DNA of 64,000 bases from Adiantum capillus-veneris (GCA_014529385.2 CM043953.1:109500549-109564548); one strand, 5' to 3'. Shown: positions 1 through 12,109, counted from the stretch's first letter. The notes: a model not told the origin generated them from the letters alone. Translations and numbers: made by a program.

Positions 1-438
1 GAGGATTGCAAACCTATTGCCACTCCCATGGAAGCAGGTTTGAAATTGAGTCTTCATGATGCTGGTGATCCTGCAAATGTCACTCTCTACCAAAATACTA
101 TTGGATGCCTCATTTATGTATGCAACACGAGGCCGGATATTCAGTTTGCAGTCTCACAGGTCAGCAGATTTATGCATAGCCGAGGGTCTAAGCATTGGCA
201 GGTTGTCAAGAGGATTTTCCTCTCCCTTAGTGGCATTTTACATCTTGGCTTGTTTTATCCCAAGGGGGGATCATTGCCGCTAGACTTACATGCTTTTTCG
301 CACTTAGATTGGGCTGGCTGTTTTGACACGTGAGTGTCCACAAGTGGTTTTAGTTTCATGCTTGGTAGTTCATGTATATCATGGTTGAGCAAGAAGCAAC
401 CTACTCTGGCCACTTCTAGTTGTGAGGTTGAGTACAGG
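1..438 (+). pseudogene. Copia element A, end of reverse transcriptase and start of RNase H (5' piece)
   Basis: Frame 1 is open from the first base and reads through the end of a Copia reverse transcriptase and the connection to RNase H. It shows the family hallmark ATPMEAGLKL, then YQNTIGCLIYVCNTRPDI, FAVSQVSRFM and KHWQVVKRI. A TGA at 331-333 stands where the family has an Arg codon (DT-stop-VSTSGF; usual D-RR-STSGY). The same frame then continues through ISWLSKKQPTLATSSCEVEYR to 438. There the gene is cut by transposon T1, and the rest of RNase H resumes at 12136. The upstream part of the element lies outside the window. Seen directly: motifs, stop and break. Known: motif order of Ty1/Copia polymerases. 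Confidence is high for family and low for lineage. Confidence 0.9.
433..438. repeat. Target-site duplication of T1, left copy
   Basis: TACAGG here is repeated at 12130-12135. Joining 438 to 12136 gives GAG TAC AGG ACA GTC, which restores the Copia RNase H frame (EYR-TVFIAMVECVWLKRL). The duplication could be 5 rather than 6 bp, because the next base is also G. Confidence 0.85.
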
Positions 439-439
439 G

Positions 440-1205
<766 letters not shown>

Positions 1206-3448
1206 ATGGCACCTTCCTCAAAGCATCCGATTCAAGCAAGCAGTAGTCTAGTTAGGAACATCGAACCACCTCTGCATACAAAGTTTTGTCGTCTTGCCGA
1301 GGAATTTCATATGGAGCGTGGATTGCCATTGGAGGGAGTTGATCCGCGTAGCTTGACAGGAAACAATGAAATCTTTGAGGAGGAATGGGAAGCTGTCTTT
1401 AAATGCCCAAAGCCTGTTCCGGGTAGCCAGAATAAAGTGAAGGCATACCATGCTCGGTCGGAGTTCTTACAAAAGCTTGTGTGGAGACACTGGGATGTCT
1501 ACCAGGAGGGTCCCTTCATGTATGAAGTAGGGACTCAATTTGCAAAGGCCTTTGCATTGCAAAACTGCAGTGAATCTGGCAAACATCAAATTTCTTGGGC
1601 TATCTTTGCAGAGAGGGCAATGAGAGCCTCAGAAGAAAGACACAACTTGCAAAACAAGATCAAGAGGTGGGAAGAGCAGATGAGTGGTAGAGGGAGAGGT
1701 TCCAAAACCACTGCTGCCTCTACCAGATCATCATTGAAAATAGAAGGTACGTTTGTACCATTGTCAAGCGTGCTACAGGAGGATGCCTGGTACAATTGGC
1801 AGAGGAGGATAGCAGGGCACTTGCAGAAATGAAGAATATTGCAGAGGGTAGATTGCAAGACTATAAGTCAAGACTTGAGGGTGCAAAGAAGCAGGTAGAG
1901 GATCAAGTCAAAGAATTGCATAGGGCTGAGGGTGCTCAAAGCTCAAACACTTTGGCCATAAAGTTGCAAACGGAGATTGATTGCGTGCAAGACCTTGTAG
2001 CTTGACAACGCTTGATTGATTTGATTGGACTGTTCTCGAATACTACTAGAGAGAATGTTGGTGAATTAGAAGCCAATGTGGCTAAAGCAAAGGTGCATAC
2101 CCTCCTACATGTGCTTCACTTTGTTTTGGAGTATGTGGTTCACTTCCATGTGGTTATGTGGTTAGAGTGTTATGGATTGTATGGTTATGTACTGTATGAG
2201 CATATTCTATTTTTGCTATGTGCTATATAGCACAAAATATGTGCTATATGGTCACAACATAGCCATCATCTTCATGAAGTGGGTGGTTATATGCTATGTG
2301 CTATGTGCTATATGGTCACAACATATCCATCATCTTCATGGAGTGGGTGGTTATATGCTATGTGTGGTTATGTGCTATGTGCTTTATAGTTCAATCTAGG
2401 TGCAGCATGTTCAAAATAGTACTCTCATCTATTTGGAATGTGTGTGATTCTATGCTATGTGCTCTGTGTGGTTATGTGCTATGTGATACATATCACAATG
2501 GACATGTGTAATATGTGCTATATAGCATAACATGTATGCTATATGCTCACAGTATAGCCCTGAAGTGTGTGTTAAATATTGATATGTGCTACATAGCACA
2601 ATCTTTTTATGTGCTATGTGCTAAATAGCACATTTTGTGTGTTATATGTTCACAATATAGCCCTAGAGTGTGTGGAATAGTGAATTGTGCTATATAGCAC
2701 AATCTCTATTTTTGCTATGTGCTACATAGCACATCTCTAATTGTGATATGTGCTACATAGCACAATATTTGTGCTATATGCTATGTGCTATGTCTCATAT
2801 AGCCCACTGCATATCATATACCCAACAAGCTTATGCTATATAGCATATAGAGAAAATGTTTGGTCTATATCTGGTATTTTAAAAAGTCTCTCTGCTATGA
2901 TCTACAATGCATACTCTATGTAGCACTTATAGCACATTATACTTGGACTGTGCTATGTGCTATATAGCACAATGCATATCATATACCACATCAAGCTTGT
3001 GTTTATAGCATATAAAGTAAGTGCTTGTCTTATATGTGGTATTGCAAATAAGGGATAAGATTCATGCTGCATATTCTTTTCAGCAATCTGCTTTTGTTGG
3101 GTTATTGAGACTTAAATTAGATGTGTTGTCTTCTTTGTTTCACAGGCACTACTTGCAGAAGTAGAGACCAACATAGCACAGGAATCAGAGCACTTTAAAT
3201 TTTGTGTTACCATGGAGAGGACTTCACATAACGTGGGAGCCAGTTTGATGAAGCCTTTTCCACCTGTGGGTTTTAAGTAGAGCATTAGCGAGGTGGCACT
3301 TAATGGGTTCTACCATTGTGTAGGATGTGGATTCCCGTTCGATGCCAGAAGCTTGGATAAATTCTCCCTGCCTTGCACCCATGTGTACCATATGCTATGC
3401 TTCATGCATGTATGTAGGGCCTATGGCTATTGTGTTGCACTAGATTGA
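1206..3448 (+). pseudogene. T1 accessory gene with coiled coil and degenerate C-terminal zinc finger
   Basis: An ATG at 1206 opens a frame of about 195 codons (MAPSSKHPIQASSS...) with no family I recognise. It includes HTKFCRLAEEFHMERGLPL and FEEEWEAVFKCPKP. Near 1785 the frame shifts. The new frame encodes a clear coiled coil (AEGRLQDYKSRLEGAKKQVE). It then has a TGA at 2003-2005 and continues to a consensus splice junction (AAG|GTGCAT at 2092/2093). The acceptor TTTCACAG at 3145 joins in frame to ALLAEVETNIAQ. Exon 2 has a TAG at 3278 and then CVGCGFPFDARS..FSLPCTHVYHMLC, a Cys/His cluster resembling a RING-like finger. With one frameshift and two stops it is a broken gene. Its function in T1 is unknown; a DNA- or protein-binding partner of the transposase is only a guess. 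Confidence 0.55.
2093..3145 (+). repeat. Intron filled with the TGCTATATAGCA palindromic satellite
   Basis: Dozens of short, imperfect copies of TATGTGCTATGTGC and TGCTATATAGCACA fill this interval, mainly 2150-3020. It is bounded by a GT donor and a pyrimidine-rich AG acceptor. The core TGCTATATAGCA is self-complementary. The same motif family recurs at 7200-7620 and 9840-10790 on the other side of T1. Segment 2395-2510 has a direct, slightly diverged copy at 7790-7905. Confidence 0.75.
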
Positions 3449-3615
3449 AACATGTCTGTTCCCCCTAGAGCTATGCATATGATTGGTCTGAAGGTGAAGA
3501 GTGAGATGAAAGAATCAAGTGCAAGTAGTCACTGTGTCAATTATTTACTACTACTATTGCAGGCCCACTTTCCATTGGTAAATTAAACTCTTGTATTTAA
3601 TGAAATCATTGGCAG

Positions 3616-4156
3616 GTACATAAATCGCAGCAGAGACCTGTATACAAGAATCATTGAGGACAAAAACAGAGAGAGTCTCTACGCAAGCCACTGGTAGGTA
3701 CCAAAATCAGTATTTATGTGTGTATTTTGGGATACTCCAAGTGAGACTTTGTAAATAGCTTGTTTTGTAGAACAATCATCGCATGCTTGCTCCAACAAGA
3801 CGATGCATTCCACAAGGAAGAATGGCCTGATTACCCCAGGGATGCAGCCAGGCCTTGAAGCGGAGTCTACCCGAGGGATGCAGCCAGCCCTTGAAGGGGA
3901 GTCTGCCGTAGGGGATGCAGTACGTGGAGTAGTTGAAGACATCTTGATGGCAAAGTCTTCTTTAGTCAAATCACCTAGGAAACAACTAACTCCAAGAAGT
4001 CTGTTGCGTTCTCCGTTGAGTTCCAAAGCATCACCAAGTGTGGACACTAGAGATGAAGCATCAGATGAGGCAGTTGCAGATGCGGTGAAAGCAACACCCC
4101 CTCCAGCGGGGAAGAAGCCAACACCAAAGAGCAACAAATCGACTCCCAAGAACTGA
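3616..4156 (+). CDS. T1 small basic Ser/Thr/Lys/Pro-rich protein (exons uncertain)
   Basis: A possible exon at about 3618-3692 reads YINRSRDLYTRIIEDKNRES and ends near a GTAGGT donor. After a pyrimidine-rich stretch ending TTTTGTAG (about 3770), an open frame runs from 3803 to 4156 (117 residues). It contains two near-identical units, PGMQPGLEAESTRG and MQPALEGESAVG. Its lysine/proline-rich tail (SPRKQLTPRSLLRSPL, PPPAGKKPTPKSNKSTPKN) looks like a nuclear, SP/TP-rich tail. It may be the C-terminal exons of the gene at 1206 rather than a separate gene. No family is recognised. The opposite-strand frame across the same interval has no recognisable motif and I treat it as a shadow. Confidence 0.35.
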
Positions 4157-4510
4157 GGTGGAAGTCCCACAATGGATATACCTCTTGATTCATTTAGGAA
4201 GAGAAAGAAACCAAATGCAAAGCAATGAGTGTGTTTTTGTTGTAACTTCATGCAATTAGAAGATGTCTTTAGAAGGCATGTGCAATCCATTGCACCCCTA
4301 TTGTATCCATGCTCATTGATGAATCAAGTGTTGGAATTTGTTAGTGACATGTCTCTTAATTATTTGCATCGAGTAGTTGCAAACTATTTGATTTATTTTC
4401 TGTACATGCTTAGTAATATGTTTCTACTTTCTCTTGTCATAGATAATCAAGAAGCTGAAAAAAGAGGAACTTGCATGAGACACACTCGCTCTTCAGGGTT
4501 TCTAGATGAG

Positions 4511-4733
4511 GGGTCTATAGGTTCACTGGCTCAGTCTTATCCTATGAAGAATCCAAGAAGGGGTGCTACAACTTCTAGGGGGGTTACATGCAAAAAAAAA
4601 GTGTCTTTTGATACAGTTGAGGGGTCTGTAGGTTCACTGGCTCAGTCTTATCCTGTGAAGAATCCAAGAGGGGGTGCTACAGATTCCAGGGGGGTTACAG
4701 GCAAAAAAAGAAGGGTCTTTTGATATAGTTGAT
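4511..4733 (+). repeat. Two-copy 120-bp coding tandem repeat
   Basis: Unit 1 (4511-4622) and unit 2 (4623-4733) both read GS(I/V)GSLAQSYP(M/V)KNPR, then a KKK-containing stretch. The A-run in unit 2 shifts the reading frame. Confidence 0.85.
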
Positions 4734-4867
4734 CCCTGCACACCTACTAGTACTCCTGAATTTGTTCCAAATGTGCCTAATGCAGTTGATGTGCAGGTTG
4801 TGCATGATGATGTGCATACAGATGTTGACCGTGCTAAACTTGAAAAGGGTACATTACCCACCCCCAC

Positions 4868-5590
4868 CACAGTTGAATCTGGCACAGATGCCATTGATGA
4901 TGCTATGGTAGTTGATGCTTGCACAAATTCCATTGCTGATGCTACGCTAGTTGATGCCTGCACAAATGACATTGTGGATGCTATGGAAGTTGATGCTCGC
5001 ACAGATTCTGCTGCTGATGCAATGTTAATGATGGTGGAACAAAAAGTATTGTTCATGCTGTCATAGATGCCCTTCTTGATGCAGTTGTGGCTATGGGTAC
5101 AGATGCCATTGTTGAATTTGGCACAGATGCCATTGATGATGCTACCACAGTTGATGCCTGCACAGATGCCATTGTTGATGCTACGGTAGTTGATGCCTGC
5201 ACAAATGACATTGTGGATGCTATGGAGGTTGATGCTAGCACAAATGCTGTTGCTGATGGCAATGTTAATGATGGTGGAACAGAAAGTATTGTTCATGCTG
5301 TCATAGATGCCCTTCTTGATGCAGTTGTGGCTAAGGGTACAGATGCCACTGTTGAATCTGGCACAGATGCCATTGATGATGCTACCACAATTGATGCCTG
5401 CACAGATGCCATTGCTGATGCTACGGTAGTTGATGCCTGCACAAATGAAATTATGGATGCTATGGAAGTTGATGCTAGCATAGATGCTGTTGCTGATGGC
5501 AATGTTAATGATGGTGGAACAGAAAGTATTGTTCATGCTGTCATAGATGCCCTTCTTGATGCAGTTGTGCCTATGGGTACAGATGCCACT
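4868..5590 (+). repeat. Three-copy 240-bp coding tandem repeat (acidic)
   Basis: The segment starting GTTCATGCTGTCATAGATGC recurs at 5051, 5291 and 5531, exactly 240 bp (80 codons) apart. Within each unit, shorter DA-rich submotifs such as DACTNDIVDAMEVDA repeat. The first copy has lost one base (GATGCAATG against GATGGCAATG in the others), which shifts the frame near 5024. Open frames on the opposite strand reflect the repeat, not a second gene. Confidence 0.9.
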
Positions 5591-7050
5591 GTTGAGGATA
5601 CCAGAGGCATGGGTGAGGAGGTCCTCATTGAGAGAGAAGCTGGAACATGTGAGACAGTGGGTGCAAGTGATGTCACAGCCCAAGCCGAGGTGGTCTGTCC
5701 AAGTGATGCAGCTGATGACATTGTTGATGCAGAGGAGGCAAAGGGTACATATGCCGCTGTTGAAGATATGGGAGGCTTGGGTGAGGAGGACCTCACTAAG
5801 AGAGTACCTGGAATAGGCTCAGCAGTGGGTAACGGTGATGTCGCGGCTTCTGCCGACACAGCTGAGGTAGGTGACAGAGCAGTTCAATCGGGAGAGGCAA
5901 TGGGAGAAGTTCTAGTGGCTGCTATACGGACATGAAAGAGGCAAATACATATAATACAACTGAGGCATGTATAGAGCAAAACAATGAGGCAGGGAAAGGC
6001 ACAGAGGTGCCCATTGACATAGTAGCTCAATCGGGAGAGGCAATGGGAGAACATTTCATGGCTGCTATGGACACGAAAGAGGCAGTTGCACATGCTACAA
6101 CAGAGTCTTGTACAGATTCCACTGTTGGGAATACCAAAGGTAAAAGTCCAGAGGTCCCTATGGGTCGAGCGGCTGCTACAGATACAAATGAGGCAGGTAC
6201 AAAGAATGCTGATTAAGAGGCCAAAAATGGCCATGAATATGAGAGGCAAGAGAGGCCAGAGTGTCTTGTGGTAATGCCTGTACAGATTGTTGCACTGCCT
6301 CCTGCGTCTTTTGAGGACAAGAAGAGAAGGGACAATTTATGCATCATACTGGAAGTGAATGGGCTTTTCATAAGGAGGTATAAGGTCTCCTTCTACAAAG
6401 GAATAGCGAGAAGCAGTACTCCTGGTTGGGCAAGATCAAGGTATCAGGTAGTCACTGGGACAAATGCTACAGGAAAGATGCAATTTGAATATGTGGTAAG
6501 GCCCAATGCATCAATCTTTTTGCATGCACTGCTGCAAAGAGCACAAGTTGCACTATGGAGCTGCATGACCCACGACAATCTAGCAGTTGCTTTGAGTGCA
6601 TGCTTTCCTAGACTGAACAAACAATTTTTCCTCGATATTGTCGGTCAAGAGGGGTGTAGAGAGGCGAGCTTCAATCTAAATGAAGTTCCTGGGATCCCTC
6701 CATGTAGAGATAACGCAAAGCCCATATTTTTCAAGTGTTTGAAAGACTTTTGGAAGCACCATCCTAAGTTCAACTCTGATAATACACTGGTGGTGGATGA
6801 CACACTCTACAAGTGTCTGCTCAACCCTCCGGGGACTTGTGTCTGTCCTGCTTCATTTGAACCAGAAGATATTTGTCAGTCCCCAATTTACCTGGTTAGC
6901 ACATTGTTCCCTTGGTTAGTCAAGTGGACAGTCTCACCTAGCCCTAATGCTTATGCAAAGATGAACCAGTTTGAAAATCCTTCGGACATAGTGTCTGCTC
7001 GTGTCATCAGCCACTATAGAAGTCAACGAGAAGTATGTAGGGAAGGTTGA

Positions 7051-7958
7051 TTGTGGTTATGGAATCATGTATACAACATTTTGCGTACTGAATGTACTTG
7101 CGATTACTATACAAAAAACTGACTTGTTCAAAGTTCTCTAAACTTAATGATTGAATGATGTAATTTTATTTTGGCGATATGATGCTGTCATACTCAGATA
7201 GAGTCTTGCTACATGGCACACATAATAGCATAGACAGGACCATCGGGCTATTATTAACATAGTTATGCTATATAGCACTCATACTGCAAGAAATACTATG
7301 ACATAATAGCATAGATAGGGAGATTGGCCTCTTATTACACACACTTATGCTATATGGCACACATAGTGCTCTCAATATGTAATATAGCTCTTTCGCATAC
7401 CACACATCATATCATACACAGGAACATTGTGCTATGTGATACACACACTTTTACTGTATAGCACACATGTTGCTATCTTACTACAATAGAGTCCATTTAT
7501 AGCATAGACAGGGACATTGGGCTATTATTACACACACTTGTGCAATATAGCACACATAATAGCCTAGGTAGAGACAATGGACTATCTTGACACATTACTT
7601 GGCTACATATCACATATAGTAGCATGTACACAACTCCATAACACCCAATGGGTAGCTATTCATAAGAGTGAGATGATTGTAAGAATGAGATATGTTTACC
7701 TGAGATTCATCAAGAAAGTGAATGGGATGCTCTTGATAATGTTTTCTTCCCAATCATTTCCGACAAATATCTTGGATAACTTTTTTCAAGGTGCAACATG
7801 TTCAAAATAGTAACCTCATTATCTAAAATGTGTGTGATTCTATGCTATGTGCTCTGTGTGGTTGTGTGCTATGTGATACATAGCACAATGGACATGTGTA
7901 AGGAGGTACTGAATGGTGAAGGCTATATAGAACATAATATAAGCCTGTTAAATAGGTA
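7051..7958. repeat. Intergenic satellite block: copy of the transposase intron/exon-1 end plus a copy of the first-gene intron
   Basis: Bases 7178-7777 are a direct, diverged copy of 10303-10920. The copy includes the last part of transposase exon 1 and its splice donor, so the weak open frame at 7577-7810 is a duplicated exon remnant. Bases 7790-7905 copy 2395-2510. The two copied segments meet near 7780. The rest is AT-rich TGCTATATAGCA satellite. Confidence 0.75.
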
Positions 7959-10900
7959 TCATGCTGATTCATAGGGCAAGGCATTGTAAATGGTTTCATG
8001 TAGTTCCGGAGATAAATAATATGTCTTTGAGGTAGCATCTACCAAAGGCATGTCAAACTTGATTGCCAGAACAAGGTGAGAGTACAGGTTAGTAACTCCC
8101 CTACCATCAAGTAGAGTGTAGTGATTGGGGTCCCCCTCTTGCTGTTGATAATAACACCCTGTGACAACATTAGTGTTTTTATCACATTTGTTTTTCCACT
8201 TAAGATGCAATCTATCATCCATTTTCTCTTTGTACATCTCAAAAGAAAGAACTCTACACCTTCTGCATTGCCAGCGTCTGCATTGACTGCAAAGTTATCA
8301 CCTTCAATGAGATACTCACTCAGCATATCCTGGGATCCCTCAAACATTGCAGCTTCATCTTCTGGTACCTCAGTCTCTTCTGCTACCTCATAGAGTGGTT
8401 TCAATGCCTTATGTGTCCACTTGCCTGCATATGATTTTCTAGAACAAGTCCTCCTCATGCAAGCGTCACAAAAACAAGAAAGCCGCCTGGTCCTTAATTG
8501 AGTAGGACCATGATGACAAAAGCCTGAAATGCAATGGAGTGATCGAGATCCTGGTACTCTCTCACAACCCCATAGATTAGACCTGTCCACTTTTGTCTCT
8601 TTTACAAGCCAAAATTTCATGTTTATAGTAGGACCTGCTTTAGTGGATTGTGCATAAGAGCTACATGCAGCATTGGACATTTTTCTCGTAAAAAATGCAA
8701 CCACGTCTGCAACTTGCCTAAGAACAACTCCATTACTCTTGAGTTGTTCATGTGTAAGGGCTCTCTTTATCACAGTGCCAGCGCCATCATGCTCCCCCTT
8801 GCCATGGCCAGAGCCAAAAAAATTCCATGTCATCTCTGTACCTGTTAGTTGGTAATATCTAGCAACAAAGTAAAATGGCCTTGCAACCTTGAATTGCAAG
8901 GATGCACCATCTGACCACACCCAGTGCTTCTTGAAATTCAGCCCCTGGTCTTTAAGCCACTGATCACAAAGAAGAAAACAATGCTGGACAAATAGCGTAT
9001 CATGTTGCCTATTATCGGAGATGTAGAAATGCATATGCTTGATAATACTGTCATTTTCGTTGTCACGCATGTACGTTATGTGAACAAGGATGGTGCATTG
9101 ATTTGTATGCCAATGCATGGATTGTACTTCATTTTTCTCTTTGAACGAGTAATTTTCAGAAAAGTCTATTACAGATATAAGGAAGGAAACACCTTCAAAC
9201 ATTCTCTGTATTGATGTGCCTGCCATCTGTAAGTGAAATTGTGCTCGATGAAGATTATGATGTCGTCTTTTATCCTCCCTGTCAGCTCACTTAAAGCCTC
9301 CTGTTTGAGTGACAACATCTTTCTCTTACTTAGACCATGCTTAGTTTGAACTTTAATGTCCTCGAAGACTTGCAATGGAACTGTCTTTGTCATCTCTGCA
9401 AGTTCTCGTGGACAAAGGCTGAGCTTTTCCACACCACAGTTTTTGCATTGGCCCATCAAGCAGGTGTGTTTATGGAACATATCCCCCTCAGCCTTTGTAC
9501 ATACGCATGATTCCCACAACTTCGTGATCCCTGAAAACGAGTGCTCAACAGCAAGACATTCTGCATTCACCCCATCTGATTTGCAAACATTGCATTTACA
9601 TGTACATGAACTTCCATGAAAACCAAAAGCAGATGAGAGCATAACATTAAACGCATCTTTGAAATACATCAGTTTGATATGATAAACACAACAGCAAGTA
9701 TTTCGATCTTTCAACTTTCGCACAAACCAAGGCTTCAGCTTCTCAAAGGAACTTTGCCCAATTGTCATATGTGGGTGGCTATCTTTAAACTTCAAGAAAT
9801 ACTCTGTCTGCTTGAAAAAAAAATGCATTAGAATTACATTTTTCTATATATCACACATAATAGCATAGCTACAGATGCATTGGTATAAATACATATAGCT
9901 ATGCTACATAGCACAGATAATAGCATAGATAGATAACTCAGCTTTCATTACATGCTCAATTTTGTTATATAACACATAATAACATAGATAGGGATTTTTA
10001 GCTGTTATTACACACACATCACACACGTCTGCTATATAGCACACATAGTGCTCTCATATTATAACACAGTTCTTCTACATAACACACAAAAGAGCATAGA
10101 CAGGGATATTGTGCTATTATTACACATATCACACTCTGCATAGCACACATAATAGCATAGACATGGATACCGTGCTACTATTACACTAACATCTGCTATG
10201 TAGCACACATAGTGCTCTCATAATATTATAAAGTCTGATAGCACACATAATACCATAGATAGGTATATTGTGCTATTATACACACATGTCTGCTATATAG
10301 CAGACATGATGTTGTCATACTCTGATAGAGTCCTGCTACATGGCACACATAATAGCATAGACAGGACCATTGGGCTATTATTACACATAGTTATGCTATA
10401 TAGAACTCATATTGCAAGAAATACTATGACATAATAGCATAGATAGGGACATTGGCCTCTTATTACACACACTAACGCTATATGGCACACATAGTGCTCT
10501 CAATATGTAATATAGCTCTTTCACATACCACACATCATATCATAGACAAGAACATTGTGCTATTCTTACACACACTTTTACTGTATAGCACACATGTTGC
10601 TATCTTACTACAATAGAGTCCTTTAACATGGCACACTTATAGCATAGACAGGGACATTGGGCTACACTTGTGCAATATAGCACACATAATAGCGTAGGTA
10701 GAGACAATGGACTATCTTGACACATTACTTGGATACATATCACATATAGTAGGATGTACACAACTCCATAACACCCAATGGGTAGCTATTCATAAGAGTG
10801 AGATGTTTCACTTAAGAGTTATTCATTGTAAGAATGAGACAGGTTTACCTGAGATTCATCAAGTAAGTGTATGGGATGCTCTTGATAATGTTTTCTGCCC

Positions 10901-11901
10901 AATCGTTTCCGACAAAGAGCTTTCTTGTTTGGAGACACCCTACTATGCTCTATCCAAAATGTAATAATTGTCTGCTTCAATTCCTCCGATAAGGACCCAG
11001 CATTTCCAGACTTCCTTTTGCATAAGTCGAACCTCAGCGTACTTGACATAGGATCGCTATCAAGTCTACCCAAAGCTGAATATAAATTCCTTGGATGAAC
11101 ATTTAATAGCTTTGCCACTTTATGTAGAGTAACACCTCTACCTTGGCTCCCATTATCATGCAGTAATCCATTCACCAGCATGCTGAATGTGCTTCGTTTT
11201 GAAAACATTTCGTCAGCTGATTTTGTAATCTTTAATTCCTGTAAGGAGACCTTGAGTGCAGAAATAAGGCCATTTGTAGGAAGATACAAATCTTCACAGA
11301 ATGGCAAGATTCTATCATCATTGAAAACACCTTGAAGAATTGCATTCTTATCTTCTTTCCCATAACTATGCAACTGTCTCACAATGTGCTGAACAATATT
11401 CTGAATAGCATGTTGCTTCTTGTCTTCCTTTGTGTGTACATCGACGTCCTCCCTATGACAATCTTCCGCTCCAATGTTGACGCTTGGTTGTACTTGCTTT
11501 CTTGCACGACATCACTTTCTGTACTCACGTTTAGCCTGTGCTTCATACTTCCTCACTGTAATAATTTCATCCTCATTTAGACAAGCCTTTCTCTTGGAGT
11601 GCACCTGCGTATGAATGGTGTCTATTCCATGTGCCTCATCATAAAATCCGTCATCCACCATCTTGGAACAGTTTGCAGTAGTTTGAAATGAATGAAGTCG
11701 TACAAAACTTCCTGATTGTAATAGTGAACTGAAATCCATTTGTGCTGCATTGTTGAGTTCAAGAAGATCCATTGCTGCTTGTGAGGAGGTATGAGCTGGA
11801 ACCAAAGCGAGAGGAAGGGAGTCTCCATCATCCATATTCTGAACAGGAGAGTAGGAGAGAGAGAGAGAGAGAGAGAGATGGAGATGGACATTGGAGGCCA
11901 T
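7959..11901 (-). pseudogene. T1 transposase (SDGA / HGKGEHDG family), two exons, inactivated
   Basis: Read on the minus strand, exon 1 (11901-10849) starts MASNVHLHLS and holds a helix-turn-helix-like stretch (GVTLHKVAKLLNVHPRNLYSALG). It ends SPNKKALCRKRLG...HLLDESQ at a CAG|GTAAAC donor. The intron 10848-9808 ends TTTTTTTTCAAGCAG. Exon 2 (from 9807) continues TEYFLKFKDSHPHMTIGQSSF and includes a Cys-rich region (CKCNVCKSDG, CLMGQCKNCG). It then has DFSENYSF, WSDGASLQFK and WNFFGSGHGKGEHDGAGTVIKRALT, and ends YLSPELHETIYNALPYESA. The Asp-rich motifs suggest an RNase H-fold (DDE/D) nuclease. Lesions are TGA 11512-11514 in exon 1, a frameshift near 9180 just before DFSENYSF, and a one-base loss near 8235. 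The same motif order occurs in hypothetical animal proteins (recalled, not searched). Confidence 0.75.
9808..10848 (-). repeat. Transposase intron filled with AGCATAGA / TGCTATATAGCA satellite
   Basis: The interval consists of diverged repeats such as TGCTATATAGCACACATA and ATAGCATAGACAGGGACATT. It is bounded by a consensus donor (CAG|GTAAAC) and a polypyrimidine-AG acceptor. Bases 10303-10848 are duplicated at 7178 onward. Confidence 0.8.
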
Positions 11902-11941
<40 letters not shown>

Positions 11942-11950
11942 GGGAGAGGT
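11855..11950. repeat. (GA)n microsatellite at the transposase 5' end
   Basis: Two GA tracts separated by a short spacer overlap the first codons of the transposase, so the exact start codon is uncertain. They give its N-terminus a Ser-Leu run. Confidence 0.9.
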
Positions 11951-12109
11951 CCACGCGTGCTAACCGCTCCATGTCTTTCAATCCGAGTAGTGAAGTCGTG
12001 AAGTTAGTTATCTTACCTATATTCTTTTAAAAATTATTGACTTAAAAGCCCAGCTATGGTGCCATCCATAGCATCATACTTGGTGTCCATGGACAACAAG
12101 TATTTAAAC

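Larger units (their letters stand above)
4437..7050 (+). pseudogene. T1 cargo gene: acidic repeat region fused to FCP1/NIF-like HAD phosphatase domain
   Basis: After a splice-acceptor-like CTTGTCATAG at 4436, the reading starts NQEAEKRGTCMRHTRS. It passes two copies of a 120-bp unit (GSLAQSYP.KNPR) and three copies of a 240-bp acidic repeat rich in DAxxVDACT. It ends in a domain at 6268-7050 matching the FCP1/NIF (CTD-phosphatase-like) HAD fold: NLCIILEVNGLF (motif I), YVVRPNASIFLHALL, VALWSCMTHDN (motif II region), KPIFFKCLKDFW, and NTLVVDDTLYKCLLNPPGT (motif IV, DD present). The motif I nucleophile Asp appears as Glu (LEVNG; plant relatives read LDLNG), so catalysis is doubtful. Lesions are a shift in an A-run near 4710, a base loss near 5024, a shift near 5925 and TAA 6214-6216. 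The domain itself (260 codons) is open. Family members dephosphorylate nuclear proteins such as the RNA polymerase II tail; that role here is inference. Confidence 0.65.

Noticed and set aside
3679-4290. 203-codon minus-strand open frame
   Set aside because: Antisense to the T1 small basic gene, with no recognisable motif.
4634-5683. Long minus-strand open frame (349 codons) over the 240-bp repeats
   Set aside because: It is a shadow of the plus-strand repeat. The plus strand has the domain context and the acidic repeat continues into the phosphatase-like gene.
9840-10790. CRISPR-like array because of short palindromic repeats
   Set aside because: Repeat and spacer lengths are irregular, the spacers are themselves repeats, and the context is a eukaryotic intron.
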